Assembly (NCBI GenBank): GCA_027002405.1
Contig: JALWZT010000278.1
Location: 1-43,364, forward strand
Length of the DNA: 43,364 nucleotides
Direction: 5' to 3'
Source of the DNA: Anaerolineae bacterium
GTDB lineage: Bacteria; Chloroflexota; Anaerolineae; J102
Numbering within the stretch: the first letter of the stretch is position 1; the number at the start of each line of letters is the position of its first letter. Below are positions 32,864 to 41,420 of this stretch, in pieces. The notes below the pieces were generated by a model that saw only the letters and a program-made list of their open reading frames with translations, did no database searches and was not told where the DNA came from. Position numbers and translations under genes: made by a program.

Positions 32864-34870
32864 ATGCGCCAAGTCGACACCCTCATCACCGGTGGCACCG
32901 TCGTTACCATGAATGCCCGGCGGGATGTCTTCTCCCCCGGCGCGGTGGCCATTCAAGGCCATCAAATCGTCGCTGTGGGCCCGGAAGACCGGGTACGACA
33001 GATGGTGACCAGCGATCATCTGGTGGATGTCACGGGCAAACTGGTTGTGCCCGGGTTCATCAACGCCCATACCCATGTGCCCATGACCTTGCTCAGAGGC
33101 CTGGCGGATGATCTGCGATTGGATGTGTGGCTGCTGGGGTATATGATGCCCGTAGAACGAGAATTTGTGGGCCCAGATTTTGTGGATGTGGGCACCCGGT
33201 TGGGATGTGCCGAGATGCTGCTCAGCGGCGTCACCACCTTCAACGACATGTACTACTACGAAGAGGACGTGGCCCAGGCCACGGCCGAGGTGGGCATGCG
33301 CGCGGTCCTGGGCCAAACCGTGCTCAAATTCCCCTCTCCTGACGCAGGCTCTTACGAAGAGGGGCTGGCACGCTGCCGGCGCTTCATCCAACAATGGCAG
33401 GATCATCCCCTGATTACCCCTGCCATCGCCCCCCACGCCCCCTATACGACCACCGCCGAAATCCTGCAAGATGTCCTGAAACTGGCCCTGGAACTGGACG
33501 CGCCCATCCACATTCATCTTTCCGAAACCGCGTTGGAAGTCGTCGAAGCCAAACGTGATTTTGGCGCGCCTCCCATCGAATATCTGGATCGTCTAGGCCT
33601 CACCGAAGCCCGGCTCATCGCGGCCCATTGCGTTCACATCGAACCCCACGAGATCAAACTCCTGGCCCGCACCTCCGCGGGGGTGGCCCATAACCCCTCC
33701 TCCAACTTAAAACTGGCTTCCGGCTTCGCGCCGGTGGTGGAGATGCGCGAAGCAGGGATCCCCGTGGGCATCGGCACCGACGGCCCGGCCAGCAACAACG
33801 ATCTGGATATGTTCGAAGAAGCTCGGCTGACCTCCTTCCTGCCCAAAGCGGTCCGCTCCGACCCCACGGCCCTGCCCGCGGCCGATGTGTTCGCCATGTT
33901 GACCATCGAAGGGGCCAAGGCCCTGCATCTGGACCATGTCATCGGCAGCCTGGAAGCAGGCAAATACGCGGACATCGTGGTGGTGGACCAAAATGCGCCT
34001 CATGCCATCCCCCGATTCCACCTTTCTGCCAACAACATCTACAGCCATCTGATTTACGCGGCCCACGCCAGCGATGTCCGGCATGTGTGGGTGCATGGCC
34101 GCCAACTGGTCCAGGATCGAGAATTGCTTACCATCGATCTGCCCCAAGTCCAGGCCCGGGCCCGGGACATCGCGGAACGAATCAATGTCTTCATGTCTCA
34201 GCGCGAAGGCAGCTTATTGATCAAAACCATCGCCATTGGCGGGTTTGAACAAAGCGAAACCTTCGAAGTCCAGGTGAAAGTACGAGTCGAAGACCTGCCC
34301 TCGGTGGAAAAACGCCTGCAAGCCTTGGGCCTGGAGGTCATCAAACATTCCGTTCGTCAACAATTCGACACCTACTTCCTTTTCAACGGAGGGGATAACC
34401 GCTATTTGCGCTATCGCGAAGACAACGAACTGGTGGGATCCGAACCCGGCCTCAACCCCCCGGGACTCACCGTGCACCCCACCTACTCCATCACCCTTAT
34501 GGAAGGCATTGTGGAGCGGGAATATCAGGATTCCATCATCCTGACCCGGTCTCGATATACGGCCAAAGCCACCTACTCCTTACGCTTTTATCGGGAATAC
34601 TTCCAACCGGAACAGGAAGTGGAAGTGGTGAAATGGCGCACTCGATATCGGGTCCATTATGAGGATGCTGAACTAGCCATTAACTTCGATCATGTCACCC
34701 GCCCCCAGGGTCTGGGGGATTTCGTGGAGATCAAAGCCCGCACCTGGTCGGCCAGTGATGCAGAGCACAAAGCGGATTTGATCTCCAAACTATTGCGAGA
34801 ACTGGGTTTGGACCCCAGCCAGAGCGTCCGGGCCGAATATGTCCATCTGGCCCAACGGGCCGTGGTGTAA
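32864..34870 (+). CDS. Amidohydrolase (MtaD/SAH-deaminase-like) fused to a CYTH domain
   Basis: 668 residues from the ATG at 32864 (CAGGAG 6 nt upstream); a longer frame to 32741 only reads through the repeat element. Residues 1-445: metal-dependent amidohydrolase, with H69 and H71 in NAHTHVPMTLLRGLADD, IHIHLSET, the AHCVH loop, SSNLKLASG and IGTDGPASNNDLDMFEE, the pattern of adenosine-type deaminases (MTA/SAH) and related chlorohydrolases. About 463-660: a CYTH/triphosphate-tunnel domain, EVQVKVRVED (variant of the ExExK strand), QQFDTYF, RYLRYRED, SRYTAKATYSLRF, INFDHVTRPQGLGDFVEIKA. CYTH enzymes act on triphosphates or make cAMP. The substrate of the fusion is unknown. Confidence 0.87.
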   Translation: MRQVDTLITGGTVVTMNARRDVFSPGAVAIQGHQIVAVGPEDRVRQMVTSDHLVDVTGKLVVPGFINAHTHVPMTLLRGLADDLRLDVWLLGYMMPVEREFVGPDFVDVGTRLGCAEMLLSGVTTFNDMYYYEEDVAQATAEVGMRAVLGQTVLKFPSPDAGSYEEGLARCRRFIQQWQDHPLITPAIAPHAPYTTTAEILQDVLKLALELDAPIHIHLSETALEVVEAKRDFGAPPIEYLDRLGLTEARLIAAHCVHIEPHEIKLLARTSAGVAHNPSSNLKLASGFAPVVEMREAGIPVGIGTDGPASNNDLDMFEEARLTSFLPKAVRSDPTALPAADVFAMLTIEGAKALHLDHVIGSLEAGKYADIVVVDQNAPHAIPRFHLSANNIYSHLIYAAHASDVRHVWVHGRQLVQDRELLTIDLPQVQARARDIAERINVFMSQREGSLLIKTIAIGGFEQSETFEVQVKVRVEDLPSVEKRLQALGLEVIKHSVRQQFDTYFLFNGGDNRYLRYREDNELVGSEPGLNPPGLTVHPTYSITLMEGIVEREYQDSIILTRSRYTAKATYSLRFYREYFQPEQEVEVVKWRTRYRVHYEDAELAINFDHVTRPQGLGDFVEIKARTWSASDAEHKADLISKLLRELGLDPSQSVRAEYVHLAQRAVV

Positions 34871-35107
34871 CCCCGGAGCCCTGCTCGGGCACCACGAGTC
34901 ACCAAGGGCCGATACCGAGGAAAATGGGAACGCAGATAATCTTTAGTCCGCTCTAAACCTCCGAGCTACGGATGCGAAGCCCTACGGGCTGGCCACGGGA
35001 GTGCTACTGAACACTGAACACTGAACACTGATTACTGATGACTGATGACTGATGACTCCTGCTCGCGCCTGGCCTCGGCCTGAGAATCCTAATCCTCAAT
35101 CCTAATC
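34871..35107. repeat. Repeats between the amidohydrolase and the HlyD gene
   Basis: Element-head word GGCCGATACCGAGGAAAATG without hairpin (34908-34927), a CCTCCGAGCTACGGATGCG/GGCCACGGGAG block shared with 26215 and 36850, ACTGAACACTGA and ACTGATGACTGATG units (35009-35055), and TCCTAATCC units ending CCTATTTAC, which overlaps the HlyD stop codon on the minus strand. Confidence 0.6.
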
Positions 35108-36442
35108 CTATTTACGGAGTAGCACATCCGCGGGCATACCGGGCTTCAACCGCCCTTCCTCATTTGGCAGGCGGAGCTTGACCAGAAACACCATATCCCC
35201 TCGCTCCTCGGGGTCCAGCACATTGGTGGGCCGAAACTGAGCTTCTGGGGCGATATAAAAAACCTGGGCCTGGAAGGCCTGTCCAGGGATGGCCAACACC
35301 TCCACCGGCAGGGTCTCCCCCAGATGGACGCGATGGAGGTCCCTGGCCGGGACATACACCCACACCTCCATGGTGCGGGTGTCGGCCAGGGTGATGAGCG
35401 GCTGACCAGGCTCTACCATCTCGCCGGGTTCTATCAGACGGGATTGCACCTGCCCGGACGCGGGCGCGGGGATGCGCAGGCGGGGTTGCTGCCAGCGGGC
35501 CAGGTCCAACGCGGCCTGGGCCTGCTGCACCTGGGCTTCGGCCACGGCCACAGCCTCGGGCTGAGGTGCCGCGGTTTGGGCTGCGTACTGGGCCAGAGCC
35601 ACCTGAAGCCCGGCCTGGGCCACCTTCACACCCCCCTCTGCCTGATGCACCTGGGCCAGCAGAGCCAGGGGGTTTTCCCGGGTCTGCTTGAGCAGCTTCA
35701 GGGTTTCGCGCAGGCCCTGGAGCCGCGCCTGCGCGGCCGCCAGATTGGCTTCGGCCGCGGCCCGTTGCTCTTCTAGAATCCGGACCCGATACTTGCCCTC
35801 CCGGGACCCATCGGTGCGGGCATCCACCAAAAGCGCGTCGATCTGATGGATATCCGCCTGGGCCGCGTCTACCTGAGCCTGGGCCACGGGGATCAAAGCC
35901 GCGGTTTGATCGATTTGGGCATCCAGGGTCAGGGGGTTTTCCCACACATTGCGGGCATAATCCAGGTTGCGCCGGGCATTGGCCAGGGCCGCCCGGGCCG
36001 CATCCACCTGGCTTTGTGCGACCCGTTGGGTTTCGGGCCCGGGCCCCGCGGCCGCGGCCTCACGCGCGGCCTGGGCCGCGGCCAACCCTTCTTCCGCGGC
36101 CGCGATCTGCGCCTGCACATCGGTGGGGTCCAGGCGGATCACCACCTGATCCTTCTCCACCCAGTCCCCTTCCTCCACCAGCACGGCTACAGCCCGACCA
36201 CGGACTTCACTCATGACGTGGATGGGCCGAGCCTCCAGGGTACCGTAGAGCCGTACCTGGGCGGATTCCCCCGGGCCGGCGGGTTGAAAACGAGCCTGTA
36301 ATTGCTCTAAAGGCTGGGGAGGAAGCCCCCATTGCAACCAGGTCTGATGGACCTCCTGGGGGATGAAAATGAGCGCGGCCACAAAAAGGATGGCGCCCAC
36401 CACAAGGATGACAATAAGGATGGAAACAAGCTGTTTGAACAT
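35108..36442 (-). CDS. HlyD/RND-type membrane fusion protein
   Basis: 444 residues from the ATG at 36442, chosen because it directly opens a membrane anchor (FKQLVSILIVILVVGAILFV). The lipoyl/hairpin order is typical: ARPIHVMSEVRGRAVAVLVE with EGDWVEKDQVVIRLDP, a long Ala/Gln-rich coiled coil (about 110-290), then RIPAPASGQVQSRLIEPGEM and the beta-barrel end GRLKPGMPADVLLRK. It bridges an inner-membrane transporter to the outside. It lies last in the ABC-2 cluster but 610 bp of repeats separate it from the other adaptor. The final RK-stop is coded by the end of a repeat element. Confidence 0.88.
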   Translation of the reverse strand: MFKQLVSILIVILVVGAILFVAALIFIPQEVHQTWLQWGLPPQPLEQLQARFQPAGPGESAQVRLYGTLEARPIHVMSEVRGRAVAVLVEEGDWVEKDQVVIRLDPTDVQAQIAAAEEGLAAAQAAREAAAAGPGPETQRVAQSQVDAARAALANARRNLDYARNVWENPLTLDAQIDQTAALIPVAQAQVDAAQADIHQIDALLVDARTDGSREGKYRVRILEEQRAAAEANLAAAQARLQGLRETLKLLKQTRENPLALLAQVHQAEGGVKVAQAGLQVALAQYAAQTAAPQPEAVAVAEAQVQQAQAALDLARWQQPRLRIPAPASGQVQSRLIEPGEMVEPGQPLITLADTRTMEVWVYVPARDLHRVHLGETLPVEVLAIPGQAFQAQVFYIAPEAQFRPTNVLDPEERGDMVFLVKLRLPNEEGRLKPGMPADVLLRK

Positions 36443-37054
36443 GGTCGGTATCTCGAATGGGGAAGCGGATGACGCAGATGCGTGGCAAGGGGCAGGTGTG
36501 CATGAGACCTCGGAGGGTCTGCGCAGACCTCCGAGGTCTGGGGCCACCACGCCCGCCCGGCGATGAATTGATACTGTTGGCAAACTCCATACAGGCTGCT
36601 GGGCGCCTTGGCCCCGCCGACTCGAAGTCGGGGCTGGGGGCCTTTGGCCGCCTGTCTGCCTGCGCAGACAGGTCCAACCGGGCGGAAAACATGTCCCCGA
36701 AGGGGGACATGCGGCGGAACGCCCTCAGACCTGAATTTATTCGGCGTACTCGCGCAGTAAACCAACAGTATCATGAATTCGCCGGGCTATAGAACGGCGC
36801 CGGATAATTCCGGCTAGCCCCCGCAGGGGCGCTGTTTCCTCCGCTCGGAGCTAAAACCTCCGAGCTACCCTTGCGAAGCCCTGCGGGCTGGCCACGGGAG
36901 CCCAAGGGGCTTTGTACCCGTAGCCCGAGGATTCAGTTCAGCCTCGGGCGCCAAGGAACTGAACACTGATTACTGATAACTGATCACTGATTACTCCTGC
37001 TCGCGCCTACCCTCGGCCTGACAATCCTCAATCCTCAATCCTCAATCCTCAATC
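36443..37054. repeat. Hairpin-rich intergenic mosaic between the two HlyD genes
   Basis: A near-perfect 33-bp palindrome at 36506-36538 (GACCTCGGAGG...CCTCCGAGGTC with one extra G). Then hairpins GCCGGA/TCCGGC (near 36792), GCCCC/GGGGC, GCTCGGAG/CTCCGAGC, AGCCC/GGGCT and GCCCGAGG/CCTCGGGC (to about 36948). Then CTGATTACTGATAACTGAT units (36964-36997) and CAATCCT units (37021-37062). No gene is supported. Confidence 0.6.
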
Positions 37055-38434
37055 CTAATCCTGCTCCTCTTTCCGGAGCAGCACATCCGCGGGCAGGCCG
37101 GGGCGCAGGTGATCATCCGGGTCTTCCACCTGCAGGGTGATGGCATAGACCACCGCGGCCCGTTCGGCCACATCCTGGGACTGGCGCATGGTGTATTCGG
37201 GCTCATCGGAGATGGTGAGGACCCGGGCGTGGTAGGTTTTGCCCGGAGCGCTATCCACCAACAAAGGCAGGACCTGGTCCGGATAGAAGCGGTCGATCTC
37301 GCCAGCAGGCGCGTAGATGGTGAGGGTCAGATGATCGGGCCGGGTCAGCCGCATGAGCTGTTGACCAGGGCCGATGACTTCGCCCTGAACGAAGAAGAGC
37401 TCCTGCAGCACCCCGTCCATGGGGGCCAGGATGCGGGTTTTGCGCAGGGCCGTGGCCTGGGCCTCCCGTGCGGCCCGGGCCTGGGCCACCCGAGCCTCCG
37501 CGGCCGCGATCTGCTCGTCACTGGGCCCGGCCTGGACGGCCTCCAGCGCGGCCCGGGCCTGGTCCAACGCGACCGCGGCCTGGTCCCGCGCGTTCTGCGC
37601 GGCCACCACCTGGGCCTGGGCCTCTTGCGGGTCCTGACGCTGCTTGAGCAGATCATCCAGCGCGGATTGGGCCTGAAGCACCGCGTTTTGGGCTTGTTTG
37701 GCCTCGCTCCAGGCTTTCCAGGCCCGTTGACTGGCGGCATTCCATTCCCGATGCGCCTCTTGCTTCTTTTCCGGCGGCGCGTCCACAGTGATCACCCGGC
37801 CATCGGGCAGGGTGACGGTCCGTTTGGCGGCCAGGTCCTGCACAATCTCCCCCCACATCTGGGCTTCCAGGTCAGCGGCCCGGGCCTGATGTTGGGCCGC
37901 GCGGGCATAAGCCTGAGCTTCTTGCAAGGAAGCCCGGGCTTGCGCGATCTGCACATCCAGATCCTGGGGATGATCCCGTTGAGCCCTGGCATCTTGCAAT
38001 GCCTGTTCGGCCGCGTCGAGAGCGGCCTGGGCCTGGGCCACCTGAGCCTGGGCCAACGCCACATCCTCTGGCCGCACCGCGGCCTTCAGGCGGGCCAATT
38101 CGGCCTCGGCCAGGGCCACCTGGGCATCGGCCTGGGCCAGTTGCAAACGGATGAGCGAGTCATCCAGTCTGGCCACCACCTGGCCCGCGTGGACCGGGGC
38201 TCCTTGTGCGACAGGGAGCTCCAGAATACGGCCGCCGACTTCGGGCGCGAGGATCACCGATTCTGCTTCCAGGAACCCGGTGAAACGAAGGGTCGTCGCG
38301 GTCTCGGCCCGCGCCTGCCGGCATCCTGCCAGGAAAAGAGGGAGGAGAAAAAGGAAGGTGAGGGTGAACAGAGAAAAGGATCGTGTTTCAGCCGATCCAA
38401 CCAGGGTGGCATCAAGATGGAGGCGTTTTGACAT
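37055..38434 (-). CDS. HlyD-type adaptor lipoprotein (YbhG-like)
   Basis: 459 residues. The N-terminal LTFLFLLPLFLAGC is a lipoprotein signal with the lipid-attached Cys at about residue 38. Then the lipoyl half ILAPEVGGRILELPVAQGAP, a very long Ala/Gln/Glu coiled coil (about 85-330), TRILAPMDGVLQELFFVQGE and the barrel end LRPGLPADVLLRKEEQD. It matches the adaptor of YbhFSR-like ABC-2 exporters. The start at 38434 overlaps the ATPase gene by 23 bp; one at 38449 is also possible. The last codons lie in repeat-like DNA, as in the other HlyD gene. Confidence 0.88.
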   Translation of the reverse strand: MSKRLHLDATLVGSAETRSFSLFTLTFLFLLPLFLAGCRQARAETATTLRFTGFLEAESVILAPEVGGRILELPVAQGAPVHAGQVVARLDDSLIRLQLAQADAQVALAEAELARLKAAVRPEDVALAQAQVAQAQAALDAAEQALQDARAQRDHPQDLDVQIAQARASLQEAQAYARAAQHQARAADLEAQMWGEIVQDLAAKRTVTLPDGRVITVDAPPEKKQEAHREWNAASQRAWKAWSEAKQAQNAVLQAQSALDDLLKQRQDPQEAQAQVVAAQNARDQAAVALDQARAALEAVQAGPSDEQIAAAEARVAQARAAREAQATALRKTRILAPMDGVLQELFFVQGEVIGPGQQLMRLTRPDHLTLTIYAPAGEIDRFYPDQVLPLLVDSAPGKTYHARVLTISDEPEYTMRQSQDVAERAAVVYAITLQVEDPDDHLRPGLPADVLLRKEEQD

Positions 38435-39359
38435 GAGCGATAAACACATCTTCCAGAGAGGGAGGGATGACACGGATAACACGAGGACCAGCCCCGGCTT
38501 GTTCCAGCGCCTGTTCCAGGGTGCTCAAGCGCGCGGCCAGGCCGGGCCCGGCTGCGTGGATGCGCCGGCCATAGAGAGCCACTTCGGGAATATCCAGCTC
38601 CCGCAAAGTTTGCAGGGCCACGGTGGGGCGCTGGCAAAGGATCTCGACCACATCGCCCAGCATGTGGTCCCGCTTCATCTCGCCCGGGGGGCCTATGGCG
38701 ATCAACTTGCCTCGGTGAATGAAGGCCAGGCGGTGGCATTGTTCCGCCTCATCCATGTAATGGGTGGTGACAAAGATGGTGGTCCCTTGGTCGGCCAATT
38801 GATAAAGCAGGCGCCAGAAATCTCGACGGCTCACCGGGTCCACCCCCGCGGTGGGCTCATCCAGGAAAAGCAGCTCGGGTTGGTGCAAAATCGCCGCGGC
38901 CAGGGCCAGGCGCTGCTGCCACCCCCCGGCCAAAGTGCGGGTGAGTCGCCGCCGTTGGCGGGTAAGCCCGATCAGCTCCAAGACCTGGTCCTTGCGCCGA
39001 GCCAGAGGCCGAGGCCGTAGGCCATAGGCCCGGCCATAGAAAGTCAGGTTTTCATCCACCGTCAGATCGGGGTAAAGGCTGAACTTCTGGCTCATATACC
39101 CCACCCGAGAGGCGATGGCTTCGGGTTTGCGCGTGATATCGATGCCCAACACCTGGGCTTCGCCCGCGGTGGGGCGGATGAGCCCCAGGAGCATGCGGAT
39201 GGTGGTGGTTTTCCCGGACCCGTTGGGGCCCAGAAAACCAAAGATCTCACCTCGCTGCACCTGAAAGGAGATGTGGTCCACCGCGGTGAAATCACCGAAT
39301 TTTTTGGTGAGGTCGTGGGCAAAAACAGCGAGTTGCATGGTTTGCACAGGATGGATCAC
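38412..39359 (-). CDS. ABC-2 exporter ATPase, second of two
   Basis: 315 residues, with Walker A GPNGSGKTT, Q-loop YMSQKFSLYPDLTVDENL, signature LAGGWQQRLALAAAI (LSGGQ variant), Walker B LLFLDEPTAGVDP and H-loop VTTHYMDEAEQ. A C-terminal domain of about 90 residues is typical of drug/lipid ABC-2 ATPases. The GTG at 39359 overlaps the stop of the previous ATPase (GTGA); an ATG at 39338 is the alternative. It corresponds to the second half of E. coli YbhF. Confidence 0.93.
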   Translation of the reverse strand: MIHPVQTMQLAVFAHDLTKKFGDFTAVDHISFQVQRGEIFGFLGPNGSGKTTTIRMLLGLIRPTAGEAQVLGIDITRKPEAIASRVGYMSQKFSLYPDLTVDENLTFYGRAYGLRPRPLARRKDQVLELIGLTRQRRRLTRTLAGGWQQRLALAAAILHQPELLFLDEPTAGVDPVSRRDFWRLLYQLADQGTTIFVTTHYMDEAEQCHRLAFIHRGKLIAIGPPGEMKRDHMLGDVVEILCQRPTVALQTLRELDIPEVALYGRRIHAAGPGLAARLSTLEQALEQAGAGPRVIRVIPPSLEDVFIAHVKTPPS

Positions 39360-40291
39360 GAACGCTTCTCTTCCTTGCGCGCCTGGCGGATGAGGTGGAT
39401 AAAAGCTTCCTCCAGCCGAGGCTCGTCCGGGTAGAGGGATTGCACGGGGATATGGTGCTGCTGCAAAAAAGCCTGAAGCTGAGGTTGCGCTTCGCGGGCG
39501 TTGGGGACAAAGATGTGCAGCCGGTCCCCATACACCTGGTGTTCAAGATAGGGGGGGAATTGGGGGAGGAGGGCTTCGACTTCACTTAACTGGGGTGTGT
39601 AAAGAACCAACATCTCACCGGGGGCCAGTTGGCGCAGGGCTTCGGGCTCCCCTTCCCGAATCAGCTCCCCCCGGAACATGAGCCCGACCCGATTGCAGCG
39701 CTCGGCCTCATCCATATAGGGCGTGGTGATGAGAATCGTCACCCCTTGCAGATGGAGCTCGGCCAGGATATCCCAAAATTCCCGCCGGCTCACCGGGTCC
39801 ACCCCATTGGTGGGCTCATCCAACAGCAACAATTGGGGGGCATGGATCAACGCGCAAGCCAGGCCCAGCTTCTTTTTCATGCCGCCCGAAAGCTTATCCG
39901 CGGGCCGGTCCACGAAAGGTTCCAGTTGGGCGAAGCGGAGCAGCCTTGCGATGCGCGCTTCTCGTTCCCCCCGGGGGACCCGATAAATCTCCGCGAAAAA
40001 GAGCAGATTTTCCAGCACGGAAAGGTCCCCATACAGGCTAAAGCGCTGGGGCATGTACCCGACCTTTTCCCGCAGAGCTTCGGGGTTCCGCACCACATCC
40101 ACCCCCAGCACGTGGGCCTGGCCCGAGGTGGGGCGCAGCACCCCGGCCAGCATGCGCAGGGTCGTGGTTTTGCCCGCGCCATCCGGGCCGATAAGCCCCA
40201 CGATCTCGCCCTGGGCCACATCCAGGGAAAAATCGCGCACGGCCACGGTGTGACGAAAGCGGCGGTGTAAATGATGGGCTGCAATGACCAT
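39356..40291 (-). CDS. ABC-2 exporter ATPase, first of two
   Basis: 311 residues from the ATG at 40291 (GAGGTG 6 nt upstream; 40297 is also possible). Walker A GPDGAGKTT, Q-loop YMPQRFSLYGDLSVLENL, signature LSGGMKKKLGLACAL, Walker B LLLLDEPTNGVDP, H-loop ITTPYMDEAER (Thr-Pro in place of the usual His). The altered H-loop suggests a degenerate site, so the pair may work as an asymmetric heterodimer with the next gene. Confidence 0.92.
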   Translation of the reverse strand: MVIAAHHLHRRFRHTVAVRDFSLDVAQGEIVGLIGPDGAGKTTTLRMLAGVLRPTSGQAHVLGVDVVRNPEALREKVGYMPQRFSLYGDLSVLENLLFFAEIYRVPRGEREARIARLLRFAQLEPFVDRPADKLSGGMKKKLGLACALIHAPQLLLLDEPTNGVDPVSRREFWDILAELHLQGVTILITTPYMDEAERCNRVGLMFRGELIREGEPEALRQLAPGEMLVLYTPQLSEVEALLPQFPPYLEHQVYGDRLHIFVPNAREAQPQLQAFLQQHHIPVQSLYPDEPRLEEAFIHLIRQARKEEKRS

Positions 40292-40301
40292 GGGCATCAC
40301 C

Positions 40302-41420
40302 TCAAGCCACCTGACGGGAAAACGCGCGCCAGGCAATGATACCTGTGATGAAAGCCAGACCTGCCAGGGCCAACACATGGGGCATGATCATGGAAAGGGT
40401 CGCGCCACTGAGCACAATGGCCCGCTCGGCCGTCATGAAATGCTGCAAAGGTGAAATCTGCGCCAGCCCCCGCATCAGCAAAGGCATGTTTTCCACGGGC
40501 AGCATGTAACCGCTGAGGGTGACTTCTAAAATCGCCAGCAAAAAGACCAGCAACACGGCCTGCTGTTGGTTCTGGGTGAAAAGGGAGATCAGGGTGCCTA
40601 CCCCCACCACCGCCACAATGGCCAGGGTCGCGACCAGGAAAAGCAGGGTCAAATCCCCGCGTAGGGGGATCTGGTAGCCCCAGGTTTGCACCCCCATGAG
40701 CAACGCAAAATTCAGAACGCTGAGCCCCACAGGGGCCAGGGCCTTGCCCAGGATAAGCTCCATGCGGCGGATGGGCGTGATCATCAACTGCTCCAGGGTG
40801 CCGATCTCCTTTTCCCGTACAAATCCGGTGGCAGCCAAAACCAAGGCCACCTGGTACACAATGAAAACCACGGTGGACGGGATCACAAACCACTGGATGT
40901 TCATGGTGGGGTTGAAAAGGGCATTGGCCCGCACATCCACCCCGCCTGGGTCCACGCCGGGCGGGATCTGCACATGACGCTGGATAAAAAGCCCCAACAC
41001 ACTGGCGATCACCGGCCCCGCGGTACCGCCGATGAGCACATTGGAGCCGTCTACCAAAGCCTGCACCCGGGCAGGGGCATCGGCGGGGCTATGGAACCTG
41101 CGCGAGAACCCCTGAGGGATCACAACCCCCACCTTCGCGTCCCCATCATCCAGAAGCCGATACAAATCCTGGTGGGTGAGTGGGTAAAACTGAAGGTCCA
41201 TCTCCTGGGTGGCGTCCAGCTCGGCCACCAGCTCCCGGCTCAGCGCGGTTTGGTCCATATCCAACACGGCCAAAGGCAGATGCCGGATCCCGCGTGAGGT
41301 GTTCCGAGAGATGAGCACCAATTGCAAGGTAGGCGCCAAAATCAGAAAGAGAATGAGAAAGGTGTCTCGCCGGATTTGTAAGAACTCTTTCCAGGCGATG
41401 TTGAAAATCTGTCGGATCAT
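40302..41420 (-). CDS. ABC-2 type permease (YbhS/YbhR-like), second
   Basis: 372 residues from the ATG at 41420, which overlaps the stop of the upstream permease (ATGA). It begins with an amphipathic helix, NIAWKEFLQIRRDTF, one membrane segment, a large extracellular domain (about 45-180), then five membrane segments, including EKEIGTLEQLMITPIRRMEL, the ABC-2 signature before the membrane block. It forms the export channel with the other permease. Confidence 0.93.
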   Translation of the reverse strand: MIRQIFNIAWKEFLQIRRDTFLILFLILAPTLQLVLISRNTSRGIRHLPLAVLDMDQTALSRELVAELDATQEMDLQFYPLTHQDLYRLLDDGDAKVGVVIPQGFSRRFHSPADAPARVQALVDGSNVLIGGTAGPVIASVLGLFIQRHVQIPPGVDPGGVDVRANALFNPTMNIQWFVIPSTVVFIVYQVALVLAATGFVREKEIGTLEQLMITPIRRMELILGKALAPVGLSVLNFALLMGVQTWGYQIPLRGDLTLLFLVATLAIVAVVGVGTLISLFTQNQQQAVLLVFLLAILEVTLSGYMLPVENMPLLMRGLAQISPLQHFMTAERAIVLSGATLSMIMPHVLALAGLAFITGIIAWRAFSRQVA

